11,046 nt of DNA from assembly GCA_025455505.1 (NCBI GenBank), contig JALOMK010000029.1:1-11046 (forward strand). Reading direction: 5' to 3'. The notes below the pieces were generated by a model. That model did not search any database, was not told where the DNA came from, and saw only the letters and a program-made list of their open reading frames with translations. The translations under genes were made by a program, and so were the position numbers. Below, piece by piece: positions 1-5,250 of this stretch; positions within the stretch are counted from its first letter, which is position 1, and the number at the start of each line of letters is the position of its first letter. The DNA comes from Bacteroidales bacterium. GTDB taxonomy: Bacteria; Bacteroidota; Bacteroidia; Bacteroidales; VadinHA17.

Positions 1-735
1 CGGGGTTCGCTGGCGCCAAGGGACATTGTTGCGAGGGCGATTGATAACGAGATGAAGATATGGGGCGATGACCACGTGTGGCTCGACTGCACGCATCTCG
101 AAGCGGCTGGTCTTATCGATCACTTTCCGAATGTGTATGAGCACTGTCTCGAGAGAGGGATAGACATCACGAAAGACATGATCCCGGTGGTCCCGGCGGC
201 GCATTATTCATGCGGAGGCATCAAGGTCGACATGGACGGCCAGAGCAACATAGGCAGGCTTTATGCCCTGGGTGAGGCCTCCTCGACCGGTCTGCACGGC
301 GCCAACAGGCTTGCCTCCAATTCGCTGATGGAGGCGGTTGTGTATGCCGACAGGGCAGCCAGGCATGCCTGTGAGAGCATAAAGGGTCTGAAGTATGAGG
401 ACAAGATCCCGGACTGGGATTACAAGGGTACAACACATCTCGAGGAGATGGTTCTGGTGACGCAGAATTTCAAGGAAGTGCAGATGATCATGAGCAACTA
501 TGTCGGGATAGTCCGTTCCGATCTCAGGCTTGAAAGGGCGCTTGTACGTCTCGAGATAATCTACAAGGAGACGGAAAGCCTTTATAAGCGATCGCTGATA
601 TCGAAAAAGATTTGTGAACTGAGGAACCTTATAAACGTGGGCTATGTAATAATCAAGATGGCAAAGAACCGACAGGAGAGCATTGGTCTGCACTATTCAA
701 TAGACCACCCGAAAAGAGCAATAACCGAATTCTGA
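1..735 (+). CDS. nadB: L-aspartate oxidase, C-terminal part (5' end outside window)
   Basis: FAD enzyme oxidising L-aspartate to iminoaspartate, the first step of de novo NAD synthesis, which then passes to quinolinate synthase NadA; cytosolic. The frame is open from base 1, so the upstream part is cut off by the window. 244 residues are visible. The stretch LAPRDIVARAID lies at the very start, HYSCGG near residue 68, and the FAD/substrate motif GLHGANRLASNSL around residues 97-109. The Arg of APRD, the His of HYSCGG and the Arg of GANR correspond to the active-site residues Arg290, His351 and Arg386 known in E. coli NadB. The helical C-terminal domain follows and ends normally at TGA. The fumarate reductase/succinate dehydrogenase flavoproteins are related, but the APRD, HYSCGG and GANR set is NadB-type. 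A CPBP protease gene follows after 10 bp and is probably co-transcribed. Confidence 0.95.
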   Translation, partial: RGSLAPRDIVARAIDNEMKIWGDDHVWLDCTHLEAAGLIDHFPNVYEHCLERGIDITKDMIPVVPAAHYSCGGIKVDMDGQSNIGRLYALGEASSTGLHGANRLASNSLMEAVVYADRAARHACESIKGLKYEDKIPDWDYKGTTHLEEMVLVTQNFKEVQMIMSNYVGIVRSDLRLERALVRLEIIYKETESLYKRSLISKKICELRNLINVGYVIIKMAKNRQESIGLHYSIDHPKRAITEF

Positions 736-745
736 AACATACTGT

Positions 746-1690
746 ATGAATCACCTAGAGTCAGCCTTCAGGGGCAGGAACCATATCTGGAGATATATAA
801 TAATGCTGGCAGCAGTGCTGATAGTGTCAAACACTCTCGGCGCCCTTCCGCTGATAATAGCAGCTCTTTTAAAGTCAGGCTCGAACCCCGGCCTCTTTAC
901 GGAACTCGCTGCAAATCCGAACAACTACAGTGTGCTTGGTCTCGATTCGAACATGCTTCTTGCAGTTATGCTTTTCCCGTTCATAGCGGGGCTTGTGACA
1001 TTTATTTTACTTGTGAAGCCCCTGAATGAGAGAAGTATAAAGGATACAATAAACGGCACGACGAAGTTAAGGTGGGACAGGTTCTTCATGTCGGCTTTCG
1101 TGTGGGCGGCGCTTGCAGCAATATATTTCTTCGTTTACATGGGAGTTGATCCTGCAAATTTCAGGCTCAACAATGCAAGCACATCTCTTGCAGCGCTTAT
1201 TGCAGTATCGGTTCTTCTTGTCCCTTTCCAGGCTGCATTCGAGGAGATAATTTTCAGGGGCTACCTGATGCAGGGCTTTGCAAGGCTTTTCGCGCACAGG
1301 TGGTTTCCGCTGCTGATGACCTCGGTGTTGTTCGGGCTCATGCATGCATTCAATCCGGAAGTGAAGGAATTCGGGTTTTTCACAATGATGCCGCAGTACA
1401 TACTCTTCGGTCTCATTTTCGGTCTGATAACTGTTCTTGATGATGGCATCGAGGCGGCGATGGGAGCCCACACTGCCAACAATATTTTCCTGTGCATAAT
1501 GGTTACGAACAGGGCATCGGCTCTTCAGACAGATGCGCTGTATGAGCAGATTGGTATATATCCCTGGACTGAATTTGCAGCCCTTCTGGCAACGGGAGTC
1601 ATTTTTGTATTTATTTTATCGCGCCTGTTCGGCTGGAAAGGATTGTCGGCGCTCACTGAAAAAATTGAGAAGCCCCCTGTTCACTCCTGA
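746..1690 (+). CDS. CPBP family intramembrane metalloprotease (first copy)
   Basis: Polytopic membrane protein of 314 residues of the CPBP (CAAX protease/bacteriocin-processing, Abi) family. Known members are intramembrane zinc-type proteases; the substrate cannot be predicted here. The three family motifs are present: EEIIFR with Glu166, Glu167 and Arg171; FGLMH ending in His200; and GAHTANN with His242 and Asn246. Hydrophobic segments lie near residues 16-42, 70-90, 113-132, 147-162, 185-200, 215-232 and 274-292, consistent with about seven or eight membrane passes. The ATG at 746 is 10 bp after the nadB stop, suggesting one transcript. The 3' end overlaps the dusB coding region on the other strand by 38 bp. 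The only weakly similar second CPBP gene lies 1 kb downstream, so a recent tandem duplication is unlikely. Confidence 0.9.
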   Translation: MNHLESAFRGRNHIWRYIIMLAAVLIVSNTLGALPLIIAALLKSGSNPGLFTELAANPNNYSVLGLDSNMLLAVMLFPFIAGLVTFILLVKPLNERSIKDTINGTTKLRWDRFFMSAFVWAALAAIYFFVYMGVDPANFRLNNASTSLAALIAVSVLLVPFQAAFEEIIFRGYLMQGFARLFAHRWFPLLMTSVLFGLMHAFNPEVKEFGFFTMMPQYILFGLIFGLITVLDDGIEAAMGAHTANNIFLCIMVTNRASALQTDALYEQIGIYPWTEFAALLATGVIFVFILSRLFGWKGLSALTEKIEKPPVHS

Positions 1691-2666
1691 AATCGCCCCA
1701 TCTTACCCTGATTTCTTCAATTATTGATCGGATCTCCTCCACATCGAGTGTTGTGAGAAGCCTGAGCCTCGTTTCCTTAAAATGAGGTATTCCCCTGAAA
1801 TAGTTCGACAGGTGGCGCCGCATTTCGAAAATTGCCCTGTTGCCCTCCTTGAATTCAAGCGACTTTGAAAGGTGCATGAGGGCGATGTCGGCTTTTTCGC
1901 TGACAGTTGGTTCGGGAAGTATCTCCCCGGTACTGAGGTAATGCCTTATTTCCCTGAATATCCAAGGGCGTCCTACGGTGGCGCGTCCTATCATGATGCC
2001 ATCGACACCGTATTTCGTATACATCTCCTTCGCCTTGAGGGGCCCGTTGATGTCACCGTTGCCAATCACCGGGATAACAATCCGGGGGTTGTTTTTCACT
2101 TCTCCTATGAGGGTCCAGTCGGCCACCCCTTTATACAACTGTTCGCGTGTCCTCCCGTGAATTGTCAAAGCCTTTATTCCCGTATCCTGCAGGCGTTCGG
2201 CAATGTCGGCTATTATCTTTGAATCATCGTCCCACCCGAGACGCGTTTTCACTGTAACGGGGAGTCTGACGGCTCTCACTATTGCTTCCGTCATCTCAAT
2301 CATAAGCGGGATATTCCTCAGCATGCCGGCTCCGGCTCCGCGAGTGGCTATCTTCCTCACCGGGCAGCCGAAGTTGATGTCGATAAGGTCAGGGGCTGCC
2401 TGTTCGGCTATTATTGCCGACTCGACCATTGCATCAATGAGGTGGCCGTAGAGCTGGATGCCTATCGGCCGTTCCGAGTCATAGATATCGAGTTTCCTCA
2501 CGCTCTTCTCGCCGTCCCTTATCAGCCCGTCGGATGAAATGAACTCGGTGTACATGAAGTCGGCTCCCAGATCCTTGCAGACCATCCTGAAGGAAGGGTC
2601 GGTGATATCCTCCATTGGTGCAAGGAAGAGGGGTTGTTCAGGAAGGTTTATGCCGCCGATTTTCAA
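1653..2666 (-). CDS. dusB: tRNA-dihydrouridine synthase, DusB type
   Basis: FMN-dependent, NADPH-using enzyme that reduces uridine to dihydrouridine in tRNA; cytosolic. Motifs in order, numbered from the TTG at 2666: LAPMEDITD (15-23), GIQLYGH (69-75), DINFGCPVRKI with catalytic Cys101, VTVKTRLGW with Lys140, IHGRTREQLYKG with His170, IGNGDI (201-206) and GRATVGRPWIF (228-238). Length is 337 residues, usual for DusB. There is no ATG between the upstream in-frame stop and the LAPM motif. A longer form could start at the TTG at 2699, but that codon lies inside a perfect TAnnTTTG promoter box, so it would precede the transcript; TTG at 2666 gives the family-like N terminus MKIGGINLPEQPLFLAPM. 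The gene overlaps the first CPBP gene tail-to-tail and diverges from the second. Confidence 0.93.
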   Translation of the reverse strand: MKIGGINLPEQPLFLAPMEDITDPSFRMVCKDLGADFMYTEFISSDGLIRDGEKSVRKLDIYDSERPIGIQLYGHLIDAMVESAIIAEQAAPDLIDINFGCPVRKIATRGAGAGMLRNIPLMIEMTEAIVRAVRLPVTVKTRLGWDDDSKIIADIAERLQDTGIKALTIHGRTREQLYKGVADWTLIGEVKNNPRIVIPVIGNGDINGPLKAKEMYTKYGVDGIMIGRATVGRPWIFREIRHYLSTGEILPEPTVSEKADIALMHLSKSLEFKEGNRAIFEMRRHLSNYFRGIPHFKETRLRLLTTLDVEEIRSIIEEIRVRWGDFRSEQGASQFFQ

Positions 2667-2684
2667 GGTTGGGATCTTTATTGG

Positions 2685-2692
2685 TAACTTTG
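2685..2692 (+). promoter_or_regulatory. Bacteroidetes -7 box for the second CPBP gene
   Basis: TAACTTTG matches the phylum consensus TAnnTTTG exactly. About 20 bp upstream (2661-2664) is TTTC, three of four matches to the -33 element TTTG. Transcription would start near 2698, about 11 nt before the ATG at 2710. Inferred from consensus and position only. Confidence 0.55.
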
Positions 2693-2696
2693 GGTG

Positions 2697-2704
2697 CAAA
2701 TGTA
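2697..2704 (-). promoter_or_regulatory. Bacteroidetes -7 box for dusB
   Basis: Read on the minus strand this is TACATTTG, an exact TAnnTTTG match. Transcription would begin near 2690 and leave a leader of about 25 nt before the TTG start at 2666. I see no convincing -33 element at the expected distance. It faces the oppositely directed box at 2685-2692 with only 4 bp between them. Confidence 0.5.
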
Positions 2705-2709
2705 ATAAA

Positions 2710-3657
2710 ATGCAGTTTATCAGGGATCGGCTTATCGATCACAGTAGCAGTCCTGCACGTCAGCTTTTTGTATCGTTGTTGATAGTGGCGGGGGGAGGAG
2801 GCATTTTGATGATGGCGGCAACCACGGCAGGATTATGGGTTTCAGGCATTGAACCGGCGATCCTTGAGGACCTGAGCATGTCAGCCACAGTGCAGGAGAA
2901 AGCCTTTCTGATGTATCTTCTTGCAATGCAGGAGCTCGTTTTTTTCATTATCCCTTCGCTTGTAATACTTTCAGCTATTGAGCCGGGCGGTCTCAGGGGC
3001 TGCAGTCCATGCCGGGCGCCGGGACTGCAGGGGCTAATTCTTGCCGTCCTTGCTTCGCTTATGCTTCTTCCTGTTACCTGGTTTCTGGGGAGGCTTAACT
3101 CTGAAGTCGTGCTATCGGGGATCTTTTCAGGAGCTTCGGAGTGGATAAATGAGAAGGAGGAAATCATTGGGACTGTTTTTGATCTTATTATGAGCGGATC
3201 AGGATTTGTGTCGTTCCTCACAAGCCTGCTTGTTATTGCAATCCTGCCTGCCCTGGGTGAGGAACTTCTCTTCCGGGGAGTAATCCAGAGAATACTGGGA
3301 AGGCTAAGCAGATCAGGACATGCGGCAGTGTGGATAACGGCAGTACTTTTCAGTGCCGTTCATCTTCAATTCCTTGGTTTCCTGCCAAGGCTTGCGCTCG
3401 GGGCGGTTTTTGGCTACATGTTCCTCTGGAGCGGCAACATCTGGCTGCCGGTGGCGGCTCATTTCATTAATAATGCTGTCTCTGTTGCAGGAGAATTCTT
3501 ACGGGGGCAGGATGCTGTTACGGCAGAAGATGTATGGACCCCGGGGAGTGAGCTCCTGTCAGCGGCTCTGCCTATGGGCCTGCTGATTCTTGTTCTGGTG
3601 CTAATGAAAAGGGCGTACAGCGGGGGATCAGAAGATTCCGGTATGGATATTAAATAA
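2710..3657 (+). CDS. CPBP family intramembrane metalloprotease (second copy)
   Basis: Membrane protein of 315 residues in the CPBP/CAAX-protease family. Motifs: EELLFR with Glu184, Glu185 and Arg189; FSAVH ending in His218; and HFINN with His251 and Asn255. Strongly hydrophobic segments occur near residues 19-46, 66-90, 106-126, 165-182, 207-220, 224-240 and 280-299. The frame is open further upstream, to 2539, but that part is antisense to dusB; the ATG at 2710 gives a sensible N terminus and sits just behind a promoter box, so I chose it. An unusual loop at about residues 97-107 (GCSPCRAPGLQ) is encoded by a perfect 9-bp inverted repeat. The gene diverges from dusB and converges on the next gene with a 25-bp gap. 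Substrate unknown. Confidence 0.9.
   Translation: MQFIRDRLIDHSSSPARQLFVSLLIVAGGGGILMMAATTAGLWVSGIEPAILEDLSMSATVQEKAFLMYLLAMQELVFFIIPSLVILSAIEPGGLRGCSPCRAPGLQGLILAVLASLMLLPVTWFLGRLNSEVVLSGIFSGASEWINEKEEIIGTVFDLIMSGSGFVSFLTSLLVIAILPALGEELLFRGVIQRILGRLSRSGHAAVWITAVLFSAVHLQFLGFLPRLALGAVFGYMFLWSGNIWLPVAAHFINNAVSVAGEFLRGQDAVTAEDVWTPGSELLSAALPMGLLILVLVLMKRAYSGGSEDSGMDIK
3000..3030. repeat. Inverted repeat inside the second CPBP gene
   Basis: Perfect 9-bp arms CTGCAGTCC (3000-3008) and GGACTGCAG (3022-3030) are separated by 13 bp that themselves contain GGCGCC. The structure encodes a Gly/Cys/Pro-rich loop with CSPC between two membrane segments. GGGGC flanks both arms in direct orientation (2996-3000 and 3030-3034). 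Confidence 0.6.
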
Positions 3658-3682
3658 TGGGTTTAGGATTTTCGGATTTTAG

Positions 3683-4414
3683 TCAGGCCCAGAGCTGGCT
3701 CTGGACTTCCCTGTTGCCCTCCCTCTCAAGTTCATTTCTCCTGTAGAAGTAAACCAGGCCGTAGTCCTCGCAGAGTTTCTTTCTTTCCTCTTCGGGGTAG
3801 TTGCTGTGAGAGGTTTCAACCTCGTTCCAAAGCTGAAGAATTGCTTCGTCGGCTTCTTTGCGGAGGATGTTGTTCTTTTCGGTTATATCGAGAGTTCTTT
3901 TTGAAAGAGTGTTATAGTATGTCCAGGAATCGATGAAGTGTTCGAAGCGGATCTTGACAACTGCGATGGTGGGATTTGTTATGGGGCTGCCGCCCTTCCT
4001 GATCCTGAATTCTTCGCCCTCGATTATCCTCCTGCCCCAGCTAAGGAGTTCATTTTCGGTATAGAGCGAGGGTACAGTGCCGTCGTTCACAGCCAGCCCG
4101 TAAAAGGTGCGTGTCTCGGGGGGAAGTTCGCCCCTGACAATTGCCATGTTCATTACCTTTATGAAGTGGGTGAGGTAGGTCCTGGCCTTCCTTGATATTT
4201 CGTTGTAGTCGCGTGATTTCTTGCTCTGCGAGTTTAGCGACTGCCTGTAAACAATTATATTGTTCTCGAATAGCGGCAGGATACGATGCAGTCTTACAAG
4301 TGTCCTTGATGAGAAGGCCAGCCTGTTTGGGGGTAGTTCCCTTCCTTTCTCGATGGCAGTTTTAATAGCCCTGATGCGGGCAGTGTCGGTGTTTGGCAAT
4401 CTTCTGTAAGGCAT
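3683..4414 (-). CDS. Conserved-looking hypothetical protein, 243 residues
   Basis: I recognise no named domain. The protein is soluble, with no signal peptide or membrane segment, and is largely helical and charged. Recognisable blocks are a basic N terminus (MPYRRLPNTDTARIRAIKTA), a helical middle with KARTYLTHFIKVMNMAI at about residues 76-92, a Gly/Pro-containing turn region at 95-150 (GELPPETRTFYGL, RKGGSPITNP), and a C-terminal helical part with WNEVE and a Tyr-rich stretch (YGLVYFYRRNE) at about 218-228. From memory it resembles uncharacterised proteins common in Bacteroidales, but I cannot verify that here. The ATG at 4414 gives a clean start. It lies 115 bp downstream of the Rrf2 regulator on the same strand, behind its own candidate promoter at 4492-4499. 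A 6-bp stem (3689-3704) lies just before the stop codon but lacks a T-tract. Confidence 0.8.
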   Translation of the reverse strand: MPYRRLPNTDTARIRAIKTAIEKGRELPPNRLAFSSRTLVRLHRILPLFENNIIVYRQSLNSQSKKSRDYNEISRKARTYLTHFIKVMNMAIVRGELPPETRTFYGLAVNDGTVPSLYTENELLSWGRRIIEGEEFRIRKGGSPITNPTIAVVKIRFEHFIDSWTYYNTLSKRTLDITEKNNILRKEADEAILQLWNEVETSHSNYPEEERKKLCEDYGLVYFYRRNELEREGNREVQSQLWA

Positions 4415-4449
4415 GTCGGGACCAGGTTGTTAATAAGATGTTCAAATCA

Positions 4450-4494
4450 TTGCGAATATAATAATATTCTGTTAATAACAAATACTATTCGCAA
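4450..4494. promoter_or_regulatory. Inverted repeat overlapping a promoter, possible operator
   Basis: TTGCGAATA (4450-4458) and TATTCGCAA (4486-4494) are perfect 9-bp inverted arms with 27 bp between them. Inside lie two smaller palindromes: GAATAT/ATATTC (4454-4469) and TGTTA/TAACA (4470-4480). The right arm overlaps the candidate -7 box of the minus-strand 243-residue gene, as expected for a repressor site. The cognate regulator is unknown; the neighbouring Rrf2 protein is one candidate. Confidence 0.45.
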
Positions 4495-4499
4495 ATTTA
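4492..4499 (-). promoter_or_regulatory. Bacteroidetes -7 box for the 243-residue gene
   Basis: On the minus strand this reads TAAATTTG, an exact TAnnTTTG match. Transcription would start near 4485, leaving a leader of about 70 nt before the ATG at 4414. No good -33 element was found, so this is a candidate only. Confidence 0.4.
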
Positions 4500-4529
4500 T
4501 ACAACTGATTAACAAAAAGATTGAATTTA

Positions 4530-4991
4530 TTATTTCGCTGTTATTTTGTTGATAAGATCCAGGGCAGTCTTTCCTGTTCCTTTTGCCTGCAGTTTAAGGG
4601 CAAGCGTCTGTACAGTTTCCGTATCGACGAGGTTCCTTATGGCCTCTCGTATTGGTGCAAATCTTTCGTGCATGGGGCAGGGCTGGTTTTCGTCGCACTG
4701 TTTAAGTCCGAATGCGCAGCCAGTGAATGATTTTTCGCCTTCTATTGAGGCAATGAGGTTTCGTATAGGCAGCTCAGGCTTTGAAATGTCGAAATAAAAG
4801 CCGCCACCCTTGCCCTTGAGTGATTCGACGAATCCGGCCCTGACAAGCTTCTGGAGTATCTTGGCGGTAAAGAAGTGAGGCGCCCCTATCTCCTTTGAGA
4901 TTTCAGTTACTCCGGGACGCCTTTCATTCAGGTTCTGAAGCTTGATATATACCAGGCCCCTGAGGGCGTATTCTGTTTCCTTGTTGAACAT
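4530..4991 (-). CDS. Rrf2 family transcriptional regulator with Cys cluster
   Basis: DNA-binding regulator of 153 residues with an Rrf2 winged-helix domain. The N terminus FNKETEYALRGLVYI, the recognition region VTEISKEIGAPHFFTAKILQKLVRAG (about 28-53, written here for position) and the wing GKGGGFYF (60-67) are typical. Three cysteines follow at 92, 99 and 105 (GCAFGLKQC then ENQPCP). This is the position used by IscR and NsrR relatives to hold a [2Fe-2S] or [4Fe-4S] cluster, so sensing of iron-sulfur status, oxidative stress or nitric oxide is likely by family knowledge; which one cannot be told. There is no isc or suf gene in the window. A promoter box at 5011-5018 and a hairpin at 5039-5054 lie upstream and may mediate autoregulation. 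The 3' neighbour on the same strand is the 243-residue gene, 115 bp away. Confidence 0.9.
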   Translation of the reverse strand: MFNKETEYALRGLVYIKLQNLNERRPGVTEISKEIGAPHFFTAKILQKLVRAGFVESLKGKGGGFYFDISKPELPIRNLIASIEGEKSFTGCAFGLKQCDENQPCPMHERFAPIREAIRNLVDTETVQTLALKLQAKGTGKTALDLINKITAK

Positions 4992-5010
4992 GCTTAGTGT
5001 TTATTTTTTG

Positions 5011-5018
5011 CAAAACTA
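5011..5018 (-). promoter_or_regulatory. Bacteroidetes -7 box for the Rrf2 gene
   Basis: The minus strand reads TAGTTTTG, an exact TAnnTTTG match, with transcription expected near 5004 and a leader of about 13 nt before the ATG at 4991. The surrounding DNA is A/T-rich; no clear -33 element is seen. Confidence 0.5.
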
Positions 5019-5038
5019 TAAAAAATTGTGAGAATAAA

Positions 5039-5054
5039 AAGACCTTATGGTCTT
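5039..5054. promoter_or_regulatory. Small palindrome upstream of the Rrf2 promoter
   Basis: AAGACC-TTAT-GGTCTT forms a 6-bp stem with a 4-nt loop. On the minus strand it is followed by TTTATT, so it looks like a weak terminator, but no minus-strand gene lies upstream. Its place just upstream of the Rrf2 promoter also fits an operator. Function unresolved. Confidence 0.4.
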
Positions 5055-5065
5055 GTAACCCCATA

Positions 5066-5205
5066 TAACCCCGGGCTTAAGCCCGGGGATAAGGAAGTCC
5101 GGGGATATGGGAGTCTGTGGTAGCCAGGGCATAGGTTCTGCTGCTGCCGGGAGGTATGGGGTCTGGCCTGGTTCCGGGGAGCCCGGGGCTGAAGCCCCGG
5201 GTTAA
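5066..5205. repeat. REP/MITE-like GC-rich palindromic unit
   Basis: This fills most of the 259-bp gap between the Rrf2 gene and the aminopeptidase gene. The left end holds a perfect 20-bp palindrome, CCCCGGGCTT followed by its complement (5069-5088). The right end holds CCCGGGGCT-GA-AGCCCCGGG (5182-5201). The outer edges TAACCCCGGGCTTAAG and, inverted, TTAACCCGGGGCTTCAG are near-matching, giving imperfect terminal inverted repeats around about 140 bp. The interior carries loose repeats of TCCGGGGA (5098-5105, 5173-5180) and TATGGG-GTCTG (from 5106 and 5155). There is no ORF of note inside. A mobile-repeat nature is inference; terminator or attenuator function is an alternative. Confidence 0.6.
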
Positions 5206-5250
5206 GAAACTTTTTTATAACTTAGGGGCCATACATTAAATACTTGTGCC

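Noticed and set aside
208..693. A 161-codon minus-strand frame opposite nadB.
   Set aside because: No domain, and it is antisense to strongly conserved NadB motifs.
2539..2709. Upstream extension of the second CPBP frame.
   Set aside because: These 57 codons are antisense to the 5' part of dusB and precede the likely promoter; the translation (Cys/Lys-rich, no family match) does not resemble a CPBP N terminus.
3689..3704. CCAGAG-CTGG-CTCTGG stem considered as a terminator for the 243-residue gene.
   Set aside because: It lies inside the coding region just before the stop and is not followed by a T-tract on either strand.
5241..5248. TACTTGTG as a -7 box for the aminopeptidase gene.
   Set aside because: It has one mismatch in the TTTG part and would place the transcript start after the ATG at 5251.
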